Below, piece by piece: positions 16,966 through 24,696 of a stretch of 40,110 nucleotides of DNA. The DNA is taken from assembly GCF_028293835.1 (NCBI RefSeq), contig NZ_JAQGNX010000052.1:1-40110 (forward strand), written 5' to 3'. Source of the DNA: Pseudomonas sp. (GTDB lineage Bacteria > Pseudomonadota > Gammaproteobacteria > Pseudomonadales > Pseudomonadaceae). The stretch's first letter is position 1; each line of letters starts with the position of its first letter. Below the pieces are notes generated by a model. That model made no database searches. It had not been told where the DNA came from and saw nothing but the letters and a program-made list of their open reading frames with translations. Both the position numbers and the translations under genes were made by a program.

Positions 16966-18299
16966 AGGGAATCGCGTTTATCTGGGGGAGCAAATTCCGC
17001 CAGCACCCGACTCACCTCAACAAACGAAGGCCGCGCCTGGACGTCGGCCTGGACGCAACGGGCCTGGAGTTCCCCCAGCTCATCCATGCCCTGCGACTCG
17101 CAGCGCTCCATCAACTCACCCAGCAATATCCCGAAAGCCCTGACTTCAATCCGCTCCAGCAACACGCTCTGCTGTGAAATTCCTGTGGGGTAAAACGACG
17201 CTGCGCCGAAATCGCCCAGCAAGCATTCACCGCGCGGGTCCCGCAGGATGTTGTGGCCATACAGGTCGCCATGGCTCAGGTGGCAGGCGTGCAGGTGCTC
17301 AGCCGCCGAGGCGATGCCACCCGCCAGGCGTAGCGCGGTGCTCAAGGAGAAGACAGTCCCGGGCTGGTAGATGTCGCGAGTACATGACTCAAGACTCGGC
17401 GGCCCTGCGAGGTTGACGAAGCTGGGGGCGATGAGTTGCATCACCAGGCCGACTTGCCCGTAGGGATGCTCTTCAATTTGCCCTTCAACGGCGATCAGGT
17501 TCGGGTGCGCCCCAGCGGCAATGCAGGCCGCCATTTCGTTCAGCGGTGAGCCGTCGCTGGTGATGCTGCCCTTATAGAGCTTGACCGCCACCGCTGCCGC
17601 TTGCTGTTCCGACGTCAGCCAAAGCGCCTGTTGGATCACACCGGAAGCGCCTTCGCCCAATTGCTGCTGCACCTGCAAGTGCGACCAAGGGATTTGCCTG
17701 ATCGGTGTGTCCGCATGATGAGTGGCCATTGGATTACCGGCGTAGGCCAACCATGCCAGCGCGGGTAGTTTAAGCAGCCAGGCAGGCAAGGCGGTCAGGC
17801 GGTTGGCAGAGATGCGCAGCAGTTCAAGTTGGGCGCAGCGGGCCAGTGAATCCGGCAGTTGTTGCAGTTGGTTGCCGGCCAACATCAGTTTCTGCAACGC
17901 CGAACAGTCGCCCAACGTGTCGGGCAACGTTTCGATACAGTTATCCGTCAGGATCAGCCAGCGCAGTAGTGGCGGCAGGGCTGCGGCCGGGACGTGTCGA
18001 ATCTGATTGGCCTTGAAACCGACGATTTGCAACTGACTGCACTGGCCGATACACGCTGGTAGCTCGGTGAATCGGTTTTCAGAGCAGAACAAAACACGTA
18101 AATTGATCAAGCGACTCAGATCGGCAGGCAGGCTGCTGAGTGCATTGCCGGTCAGGTTAAGAATCTCAAGCGAGTCGGCGAGGTCGAAAATTTCCGGCGG
18201 AAACTCAACCAGTCCACACGACAAATCCAGGCGTTTAGTGCCCGTCAATTTGCCTGCGCGAAGTCGTTCGAGGGTATGGGGGCGACTGTCTGCTCCCAT
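16962..18299 (-). CDS. Leucine-rich-repeat protein with eukaryotic-like protein kinase domain
   Basis: A 445-aa cytoplasmic protein. Residues ~25-190 carry about seven LRRs of the LPxxL type (NLTGNALSSLPADLSRLINLRVL, LAGNQLQQLPDSLARC and so on). Residues ~205-435 are a protein-kinase fold. The glycine loop LGEGASG is 214-220, the ATP lysine K240 is in VAVKLYKG, and the catalytic loop HGDLYGHN (343-350) has D345 and N350. DFG is 363-365. The catalytic loop has HGD instead of HRD, so it is a non-RD kinase, but all core residues remain. ATG 18299 lies two bases after the TetR stop with no clear ribosome site, so translation is probably coupled. No membrane segment. Substrate unknown. Confidence 0.85.
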   Translation of the reverse strand: MGADSRPHTLERLRAGKLTGTKRLDLSCGLVEFPPEIFDLADSLEILNLTGNALSSLPADLSRLINLRVLFCSENRFTELPACIGQCSQLQIVGFKANQIRHVPAAALPPLLRWLILTDNCIETLPDTLGDCSALQKLMLAGNQLQQLPDSLARCAQLELLRISANRLTALPAWLLKLPALAWLAYAGNPMATHHADTPIRQIPWSHLQVQQQLGEGASGVIQQALWLTSEQQAAAVAVKLYKGSITSDGSPLNEMAACIAAGAHPNLIAVEGQIEEHPYGQVGLVMQLIAPSFVNLAGPPSLESCTRDIYQPGTVFSLSTALRLAGGIASAAEHLHACHLSHGDLYGHNILRDPRGECLLGDFGAASFYPTGISQQSVLLERIEVRAFGILLGELMERCESQGMDELGELQARCVQADVQARPSFVEVSRVLAEFAPPDKRDSL

Positions 18300-18301
18300 G
18301 C

Positions 18302-18856
18302 TCAACGGTATCGGTCCAGGCAATTATCAATTAACTGAAACATGCGCTCCAGGGTGGGCGCCGCTTCTGAATACAGGATGCGATAAATCATCGGCGCAAC
18401 AATGGCGTCCACCAGTTCTTCGGCGGGCGGTGCTGCTTCGCCGCGCACAAGGGCCCGATCAACAATGATTTGTAGCTGATCGCGAACGATAGAGGCACAT
18501 TTGCTCGAACAGCTGGCGGCGCTGCCGACCACATCGCGCATCATTTCCCGTCCTGCTGCGGAATTCATATCGTCCAGGTATTGCTCGGTCCAACTTTGCA
18601 GATCGTCGCGCAAATTGCCGCAATTGATAGGAGCATCAGGACGCAAACGCTCAACCGCTGCATCAGCCAGCAAGCTGGTGAGGTCACCCCAGCGGCGATA
18701 GATGGTGGAAGGCGTTACGCCTGCGCGAAGAGCAATCATCGGCACGCTGATCGTCGCGCGATCATGTTCGAGCAACAAGTCACGGATAGCCGCGTGGATC
18801 GATTCCTGAACACGGGCACTGCGGCCACCCGTGCGAATACCTTCTTTAATAGCCAT
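18302..18856 (-). CDS. TetR/AcrR-family regulator
   Basis: A 184-aa TetR-type repressor. Its N-terminal helix-turn-helix spans about residues 36-57 (SVPMIALRAGVTPSTIYRRWGDL), preceded by a basic RTGGRSARVQESI stretch. A helical ligand-binding domain follows, with the late LVDAIVAPMIYRILYSEAAPT typical of the TetR_C_11/16 group. ATG 18856 is the start that gives a normal family N-terminus; the longer frame crosses the shared promoter and the divergent MFS start. It is divergent from the MFS exporter, which it presumably represses. Downstream, the LRR-kinase follows within two bases, so the pair forms one transcript. Confidence 0.9.
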   Translation of the reverse strand: MAIKEGIRTGGRSARVQESIHAAIRDLLLEHDRATISVPMIALRAGVTPSTIYRRWGDLTSLLADAAVERLRPDAPINCGNLRDDLQSWTEQYLDDMNSAAGREMMRDVVGSAASCSSKCASIVRDQLQIIVDRALVRGEAAPPAEELVDAIVAPMIYRILYSEAAPTLERMFQLIDNCLDRYR

Positions 18857-18882
18857 GCGGCAGACCTTAACACAAAGAATTT

Positions 18883-18932
18883 GCTTTAAGCGAAATCGCG
18901 TTGCACACTCGCAAAAGCTAACAATTGGCTTT
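18883..18932. promoter_or_regulatory. Candidate TetR operator region
   Basis: Between the divergent TetR and MFS starts lies the imperfect 19-bp palindrome AAAGCTAACAATTGGCTTT (18914-18932), with perfect AAAGC/GCTTT ends. The short palindrome GCTTTAAGC lies at 18883-18891. The two also share a TTGSYTTWAGCG-like direct similarity (TTGCTTTAAGCG at 18881, TTGGCTTTAGCG at 18925). These are good candidates for TetR binding. Confidence 0.45.
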
Positions 18933-18962
18933 AGCGGTTTGCATTTAATGGAGAGTGTACTC

Positions 18963-20177
18963 ATGTCCCACCCTTTGCAGAACCCGTCTGCGGCGGTTCG
19001 TGCTAGCAGCAGTATTGGGTTTCTTGCCATCACCAACTTGTGCTTCTTCGCGGCATCGAGTGCGCCGACCCCGCTGTACCACTTGTATCAGCAAAGCTGG
19101 GGTTTCTCATCGGCAATGCTGACGCTGATATTTGCCGTATACGCGTTGAGTCTGTTGGTCGCTTTATTGGTAGCGGGTTCGTTATCAGACTACCTCGGCC
19201 GGCGCCCGGTGATTTTTGCCGGGCTGTTGCTTGAAATCATATCGATGGCATTGTTCATTGCTGCCACCGATGTCACCTGGTTGTTGACTGCACGTCTGCT
19301 GCAAGGCTTTGCCACGGGGATAGCTGCCAGCGCGTTGGGCGCCGCGTTGCTTGACTGTGATCAGGTGCAGGGACCGTTGCTCAATAGCGTTACGCCGTTG
19401 CTAGGCATGGCGGGTGGCGCGCTGGGCACCAGTGTGTTGGTGATTTATGCGCCCATGCCGCTGTCGCTGGCGTTCATTGTGTTGCTGATCGCTTTCGCAT
19501 CCCAGGCGCTTTACCTGTGGCGATTGCCGGAAACCGTCAGCCCGCAACCCGGGGCATGGGCCTCACTTAGGCCGACGCTCAGCGTTCCGCCTCAAGCGCG
19601 ACGCACCCTGTGGTTGGTCCTTCCGGTAGATGTCGCTGCGTGGGCGCTGGGTGGGTTTTATCTGTCGCTGACGCCTTCTTTGTTAGCGGCGGCCACCGGC
19701 TCCACCTCGGTGATTAATGGTGGGTTGGCCGTGGCCGCGCTGACCCTGAGCGGGGTGGTGGCGATTCTCAACCTGCGCAAGCGTGCGCCAATCCTGGCGC
19801 TGTTTATCGGTGCTAGTTGTTTGGGCGCCGGTGTGGCGGTGATTTTGCTGGCGGTTAACAGCGGATGGCTGTGGTTATTCTTCGTGGGCACGGTGATCAC
19901 CGGCTGTGGTTTTGGCTCCGGATTTCTGGGCGCGTTGCGCTTGCTGCTGCCGCTGGCTCACGCCCATGAGCGTGCAGGACTGATGTCGACATTTTACGTG
20001 CTCAGTTACTTGGCGTTTTGTGTGCCGGCGTTGGTCGCCGGTATGTCCGCACACCGTTTTGGATTGATCGCGACGACCAATGTCTACGGCTCGGTGGTGA
20101 TAGTCCTGGCGGCCCTGGCGCTGGCCGGTTTGTTCGTCCAGCGGCTGGCCAACGCCCGAGCGCTGCAACGTGGCTGA
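18963..20177 (+). CDS. MFS exporter, divergent from TetR
   Basis: A 404-aa major facilitator with about 12 hydrophobic segments. The loop 2-3 signature LSDYLGRRPVIFAG is visible near residue 70-85, and ASSAPTPLYHLYQQSWGFSSAML opens the first transmembrane part. ATG 18963 has GGAGAG 8 bases upstream; the frame is open further up but that part is promoter. The pairing with a divergent TetR repressor is typical of drug or metabolite efflux pumps of this family. The substrate is unknown. Confidence 0.87.
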   Translation: MSHPLQNPSAAVRASSSIGFLAITNLCFFAASSAPTPLYHLYQQSWGFSSAMLTLIFAVYALSLLVALLVAGSLSDYLGRRPVIFAGLLLEIISMALFIAATDVTWLLTARLLQGFATGIAASALGAALLDCDQVQGPLLNSVTPLLGMAGGALGTSVLVIYAPMPLSLAFIVLLIAFASQALYLWRLPETVSPQPGAWASLRPTLSVPPQARRTLWLVLPVDVAAWALGGFYLSLTPSLLAAATGSTSVINGGLAVAALTLSGVVAILNLRKRAPILALFIGASCLGAGVAVILLAVNSGWLWLFFVGTVITGCGFGSGFLGALRLLLPLAHAHERAGLMSTFYVLSYLAFCVPALVAGMSAHRFGLIATTNVYGSVVIVLAALALAGLFVQRLANARALQRG

Positions 20178-20309
20178 GACGACCGACAAAAGTCGTAGCT
20201 GATTTTCGCTGCGCATCTGCTAGGTTCATCTGTGTAAGCGAGATTCTCGTAAGTGCAATTCTCGAAAGTGCAGTTCGTAAGCCCTAATAAAAAAACCACA
20301 GGGATACCG
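20178..20309. promoter_or_regulatory. Leader of the CoA ligase gene with 15-bp tandem repeat
   Basis: Three consecutive, nearly identical units lie at 20234-20276: GTAAGCGAGATTCTC, then GTAAGTGCAATTCTC, then GAAAGTGCAGTTC. A fourth partial unit GTAAG follows at 20277-20281, so the period is 15 bases. The array ends 28 bases before the ATG of the ligase. A CGAC-AAAA-GTCG mini-hairpin at 20184-20195 follows the MFS stop. The repeats may be a regulator binding array or an RNA feature. Confidence 0.6.
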
Positions 20310-22205
20310 ATGAGCCAGCAGCAGATGAACTACGGACAGAGCCACGCGCATTCGATCGAAAACCCCGAAGCGTTCTGGGCTGAGCAGGCACGGCAAGTGG
20401 CCTGGTATCGCGCACCCGACACAACCCTGGAAACGCTGGCCGATGGCACGCACCGCTGGTTTGGTGACGGCCTGCTCAATAGCAGCTACCTGGCGCTGGA
20501 TTATCAGATCGAACAAGGACGGGGGGACCAGACGGCGTTGATCTACGACTCGCCGGTCAGCTACAACAAAGTGCGTTACAGCTTTAACGAGCTGCGCGAC
20601 GAGGTGGCGCGCTTGGCCGGGCTACTGCGTCAACTGGGGGTGGAGAAGGGCGACGGGGTCGTCATCTATATGCCGATGGTGCCGCAAGCCCTCATGGCCA
20701 TGTTGGCCTGCGCCCGGTTGGGCGCTGTGCATTCAGTCGTGTTCGGCGGGTTCGCAGCCAATGAGCTGGCCCTGCGCATCGACGATGCTAAACCCAGGCT
20801 ACTGCTCACCGCGTCCTGCGGCCTTGAATTTGATCGGGTCATCGAATACAAACCACTGGTTGATAAAGCCTTGGAGCTGGCCCGTCATCAGCCGCAACAG
20901 GTACTGGTATTGCAGCGTCCGCAGGCGGTGGCGCAGTTGCAGGTCGGGCGCGATTTGGATTGGCAAGACGCATTGGTTGGCGTCCAGCCAGCTGACCCGG
21001 TGCCGGTGGCTAGCAGCGATCCGTTGTACATCATGTACACCTCGGGCACTACCGGCCGGCCCAAAGGCATTGTCCGGGATAACGGCGGCAACGCGGTGGC
21101 CCTGATCTTTTGCATGACCACTGTCTATGGCCTGCAGCCCGGCGATGTTTGGTGGGGGATCTCTGACGTCGGTTGGGTGGTCGGCCATTCGATGATCGTT
21201 TATGGGCCGTTGATGGCCGGTTGCACAACGGTGCTGTACGAGGGCAAACCGATTCGTACGCCAGATGCCGGCAGCTACTGGCGGGTGATCGAGGAGCACC
21301 GAGTCAACGCCTTGTTCTGTGCGCCCACCGCCATGCGTGCGATTCGTAAGGCCGATCCGGACGGGGAATTAATCAAAAGCCGAGATCTGAGTTCCATTCG
21401 CCATTTGTTCATGGCAGGTGAAAAACTCGACTCCAGTACCCATGAGTGGCTCGAACAATTGACCGGCAAGCCCGTGCTGGATCACTGGTGGCAGACCGAA
21501 ACCGGCTGGCCGGTGACTGCTCCGTGCATCGGCCTTGAAGGTCATCGCCCAGGTCCCGGCTCGAGTAACCGTGCGGTGCCGGGTTACGACGTGCAGATTC
21601 TCGGTGAACTCGGCGAACTGCTGGGGCCGGGCGAGCAGGGCTCGGTAGTCATAGCTTTGCCGTTGCCACCCGGTTGTAGCCAAACCTTGTGGAACGACCA
21701 TCCGCGCTACCTGGACGCCTACCTGCACAGCTTCCCCGGTTATTTCCACACCGGCGACGGTGGTTATGTCGATGGGGAAGGTTTTGTCTACATCATGGGC
21801 CGTACCGACGATGTTATAAACGTCGCGGGTCATCGTTTGTCCACGGGTGAGATGGAGGACTTGGTCGGCCAGCACCCGGCAGTCGCCGAGTGTGCAGTGA
21901 TCGGCGTGCACGACGACATCAAGGGCCAAGTGCCGCTTGGGATGATTGTGCTGAAGGACGGCATCGAAGAAAGTGCAGTGCAACTCCAGGGCGAAATGGT
22001 TGCCTTGGTCCGTGAACGGATCGGCGCATTGGCTTGCCTGCAGCGAATCGTGGTGGTCAAGCGCCTGCCCAAAACCCGGTCCGGCAAAATCCTGCGCGCC
22101 GTGCTGCGAAAAATAGCGGACGGAGAAACCTTCACACCGCCCTCAACCATCGACGACCCGGCGATATTGGCGGAAATCAGCAGCGCGTTGGGTAGGTCTC
22201 TTTGA
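20310..22205 (+). CDS. Propionate/acetate-CoA ligase (AMP-forming, PrpE-like)
   Basis: A 631-aa acyl-CoA synthetase of the ACS/PrpE group, at PrpE's usual length. It activates a short carboxylate with ATP and CoA. TSGTTGRPKGI starts at residue 244, WWQTETG is 393-399, the hinge and TGDGGYVDGEGFVYIMGRTDDVINVAGHRL stretch follow. The catalytic, acetylatable lysine is K593 in KTRSGK, close to K592 of Salmonella PrpE. ATG 20310 has AGGG 6 bases upstream; the longer frame is made of the tandem repeat. It is followed by a thioesterase and two hydrolases, which resembles the PA1617-PA1624 order of P. aeruginosa as I recall it. The exact substrate is not certain. Confidence 0.9.
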   Translation: MSQQQMNYGQSHAHSIENPEAFWAEQARQVAWYRAPDTTLETLADGTHRWFGDGLLNSSYLALDYQIEQGRGDQTALIYDSPVSYNKVRYSFNELRDEVARLAGLLRQLGVEKGDGVVIYMPMVPQALMAMLACARLGAVHSVVFGGFAANELALRIDDAKPRLLLTASCGLEFDRVIEYKPLVDKALELARHQPQQVLVLQRPQAVAQLQVGRDLDWQDALVGVQPADPVPVASSDPLYIMYTSGTTGRPKGIVRDNGGNAVALIFCMTTVYGLQPGDVWWGISDVGWVVGHSMIVYGPLMAGCTTVLYEGKPIRTPDAGSYWRVIEEHRVNALFCAPTAMRAIRKADPDGELIKSRDLSSIRHLFMAGEKLDSSTHEWLEQLTGKPVLDHWWQTETGWPVTAPCIGLEGHRPGPGSSNRAVPGYDVQILGELGELLGPGEQGSVVIALPLPPGCSQTLWNDHPRYLDAYLHSFPGYFHTGDGGYVDGEGFVYIMGRTDDVINVAGHRLSTGEMEDLVGQHPAVAECAVIGVHDDIKGQVPLGMIVLKDGIEESAVQLQGEMVALVRERIGALACLQRIVVVKRLPKTRSGKILRAVLRKIADGETFTPPSTIDDPAILAEISSALGRSL

Positions 22206-22236
22206 TGTACATAACACTACAGAGGTTCGTGTACAT
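22205..22236 (+). other. Inverted repeat after the CoA ligase gene
   Basis: ATGTACA (22205-22211) and TGTACAT (22230-22236) pair across an 18-base loop immediately after the stop. A TTGGTT/AACCAA stem follows at 22262-22282. Neither has a T run. They may attenuate transcription into the thioesterase gene. Confidence 0.35.
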
Positions 22237-22363
22237 GTAGATACAGCGTCATGCCGAAGGATTGGTTTGCGCAATGAACCAAACGTTCGAAAACGCTACT
22301 ATGCTCGTGACCGACCCACTTTGAGCGTTCGCCCGGCGAGCGCCATGACCCCAAGGAATGAAC

Positions 22364-22807
22364 ATGAGCGTGTGGCTTAACACTCCCGTCCTCGAACATC
22401 TCAATTCGATGCAGAAAAACACCATTGGCGAGTTGCTCGACATTCGGTTCGAGAGCTTCGATGACAATTCGCTGACGGCGAGCATGGTGGTCGATCAGCG
22501 TACCCATCAGCCTTATGGCCTGTTGCACGGCGGCGCGTCGGTGGTACTGGCCGAAACCGTGGGCTCGACGGCCAGCTATTTGTGTATCGACCCGAAAAAA
22601 TTCTTTTGCGTGGGGCTGGAAATCAACGCCAACCACTTGCGCGGTTTGCGTAGCGGGCGAGTGACGGCCGTTGCCCATCCCGTGCACATCGGCCGCACCA
22701 CCCATGTGTGGGATATCCGCTTGACCAGCGACGAAGGCAAGGCCAGCTGTATCTCCCGGCTGACCATGGCGGTCGTGCCGCTGGGCGAACAACCTCCGAC
22801 TCGTTGA
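22364..22807 (+). CDS. Hotdog-fold acyl-CoA thioesterase (PaaI/EntH-like)
   Basis: A 147-aa single hotdog domain. The active-site loop YGLLHGGASVVLAETVGS gives H55-G56-G57 and the catalytic E64, as in EntH (YbdB) and PaaI-type thioesterases that hydrolyse acyl- or aroyl-CoA. The ATG at 22364 is preferred over ATG 22358 because AAGGA lies 7 bases upstream of it. The gene follows the CoA ligase by 158 bases. A ligase/thioesterase pair can balance CoA ester pools; that role is inferred. Confidence 0.9.
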   Translation: MSVWLNTPVLEHLNSMQKNTIGELLDIRFESFDDNSLTASMVVDQRTHQPYGLLHGGASVVLAETVGSTASYLCIDPKKFFCVGLEINANHLRGLRSGRVTAVAHPVHIGRTTHVWDIRLTSDEGKASCISRLTMAVVPLGEQPPTR

Positions 22808-22917
22808 TTCCTCAGCAACGATGACCTAAGTGCCACTGTGGATGGCGGTTACGGTCATTGCCGAGTGCATGGCGGGTGCGCACAATTGCCACTGGGTTTC
22901 GCTATGGACGCATTCGC

Positions 22918-23727
22918 ATGTCACAACCGGTGTTTTTCGCTCACGCCAACGGCTTCCCATCGGCCACGTACGGCAAGCTGTTTTCCGCCCTGGCACCGGA
23001 TTTCGCGGTTGCGCACTTACAGCAGCATGCCCATGACCCGCGATTTCCAGTGGACGATAACTGGCTGAACCTGGTCGACGAGCTGATTTATCACCTCAAG
23101 CAGCAGCCTGAACCAGTGTGGGGTGTGGGCCATTCATTAGGTGGAGTGTTGCATTTCCATGCGGCACTGCGCTGTCCCGAGCTGTACCGCGGGGTGGTCA
23201 TGCTGGATTCACCAGTACTGACCCTGGCCGATCAGCTGATGATTCGTGCGGCCAAGCGCTTCGGCTTCATTGACCGCATTACCCCGGCTGGACGCACGTT
23301 GGGACGTCGCGAAGCGTTTGCCGACATGGGCGCCGCCCGCCAGTATTTTGCGGGCAAGACCCTGTTCCGCCGTTTTGATCCTGAATGCTTCGATGCTTAC
23401 CTGCTGCACGGTTTGCAGCAGGACGGTGAGCAGTTGCGCCTACGCTTCGACCCGGCCACCGAAATTAGCATTTACCGCAGCGTGCCCCACACCAGTCCTG
23501 GCCGCACACAGCAGTTGCAAGTGCCATTGGCCGTCGTCAGGGGAAACCACAGTCGTGTGGTTATGCGTCACCACGCCAGTTCGGTGAAGCACTTGCCCCT
23601 GGGTGAATCGTTGTCGATGCCCGGAGGGCATATGTTTCCCCTGGAGCGCCCGCAGGAAACCGCAGACTTGCTCAAGCAGGTATTCGCTCGCTGGAACCTG
23701 GCGCGCACCGAGAGGGCCAGCGCATGA
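22918..23727 (+). CDS. Alpha/beta hydrolase
   Basis: A 269-aa alpha/beta-fold hydrolase starting with the short MSQPVFFAHANGFPSATYGKL entry (HANGF as oxyanion region). The nucleophile is S73 in GVGHSLGG and the histidine H238 in GGHMFPLE. At the usual acid position after strand 7 the sequence is VVRGNHSRVV, with no Asp or Glu; D97 in VVMLDSPVL after strand 6 is the best candidate acid. Its last codons overlap the next gene by ATGA, so the two hydrolases are translationally coupled. The GGA upstream of ATG 22918 is a weak ribosome site. The substrate is unknown. Confidence 0.85.
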   Translation: MSQPVFFAHANGFPSATYGKLFSALAPDFAVAHLQQHAHDPRFPVDDNWLNLVDELIYHLKQQPEPVWGVGHSLGGVLHFHAALRCPELYRGVVMLDSPVLTLADQLMIRAAKRFGFIDRITPAGRTLGRREAFADMGAARQYFAGKTLFRRFDPECFDAYLLHGLQQDGEQLRLRFDPATEISIYRSVPHTSPGRTQQLQVPLAVVRGNHSRVVMRHHASSVKHLPLGESLSMPGGHMFPLERPQETADLLKQVFARWNLARTERASA

Positions 23728-24578
23728 GCGCCGCGGTTGAGGAAGTTCGGCTGAGCCTGCCTCACATCGAGCTGGCCGCGCATTTGTTCGGACCCGAAGA
23801 CGGCCAACCAGTGATTGCGCTGCACGGCTGGCTGGACAACGCCAATAGCTTCGCGCGCCTGGCACCGCAACTCAAAGGGCTGCGCATCGTGGCCCTGGAT
23901 CTGGCCGGGCACGGGCATTCTGATCATCGCCCGGTAGGTGCCGGTTATTCCTTGTGGGATTACGCACACGACGTGCTACGGGTGGCCGAGCAACTGGGCT
24001 GGCAGCGCTTTTCCCTGATGGGGCACTCCCTGGGCGCGATTATTTCAGTGGTGCTGGCGGGCGCATTACCTGATCGAATCACGCGTCTGGCATTGATCGA
24101 TGGCGTGATTCCACCTACTGGCGAAGCGGCCACTGCAGCGGAACGGTTAGGCTCGGCCTTGCAGGCTCAGTTGAACCTGTCAGATAAACGCAAACCGGTT
24201 TACAGCACCCAGGACGGTGCTGTGGAAGCGCGAATGAAAGGCATGGTTGCAGTGAGCCGAGAAGCGGCAGAATTGCTGGCTCAGCGGGGACTGATGCCGG
24301 TGCCCGGCGGATATACCTGGCGCAGCGATAACCGTCTGACCTTGGCCTCCCCCATACGTCTTACCCGCGAACAAGCGATGGCTTTCGTTAAGCGCGTCAG
24401 TTGCCCGACACAATTGGTAGTAGCTGGACAGGGCATGCTCGCCCAGCACCCCGAGCTGTTATCGCAGTTGCCGTTCGAGGTCACGACCCTGCCTGGGGGG
24501 CACCATTTGCACTTGAATGACGAGGAGGGTGCGCGCTCTGTTGCAGACTGTTTCAATCGCTTTTACGCCGTTCCTTGA
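23724..24578 (+). CDS. Alpha/beta hydrolase
   Basis: A 284-aa alpha/beta hydrolase, overlapping the preceding hydrolase by 4 bases (ATGA). It shows the oxyanion HGWLDN (34-39), LDLAGHGHSD (59-67), the nucleophile S102 in LMGHSLGAI and the histidine H260 in PGGHHLHL. As in its neighbour, the strand-7 position (LVVAGQGML) lacks an acid, while D126 in LALIDGVIP after strand 6 could serve. It resembles MEST-like hydrolases in general layout. The specific ester or amide it cuts is not known; the link with the thioesterase and ligase suggests lipid or acyl metabolism. Confidence 0.87.
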   Translation: MSAAVEEVRLSLPHIELAAHLFGPEDGQPVIALHGWLDNANSFARLAPQLKGLRIVALDLAGHGHSDHRPVGAGYSLWDYAHDVLRVAEQLGWQRFSLMGHSLGAIISVVLAGALPDRITRLALIDGVIPPTGEAATAAERLGSALQAQLNLSDKRKPVYSTQDGAVEARMKGMVAVSREAAELLAQRGLMPVPGGYTWRSDNRLTLASPIRLTREQAMAFVKRVSCPTQLVVAGQGMLAQHPELLSQLPFEVTTLPGGHHLHLNDEEGARSVADCFNRFYAVP

Positions 24579-24630
24579 CTTGCGGCAGGCAACTGCCGAG
24601 GCTGGGCGGATTGAAACAGGAGATGACCTG

Positions 24631-24696
24631 ATGGATCACTGTATTACCCCCGTCTATACCCCGTTCCAACCCGCCCATGACGTGGCGATCCGATGA
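24631..24696 (+). CDS. Possible 21-codon leader ORF coupled to the DUF4892 gene
   Basis: ATG 24631 has AGGAG 8 bases upstream. The frame reads MDHCITPVYTPFQPAHDVAI and R, then stops with a TGA that overlaps the ATGA start of the next gene. The DUF4892 start itself has no good ribosome site, so translation of this small ORF could deliver ribosomes to it. The peptide is not recognised. It may be a coding leader rather than a functional protein. Confidence 0.45.
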   Translation: MDHCITPVYTPFQPAHDVAIR

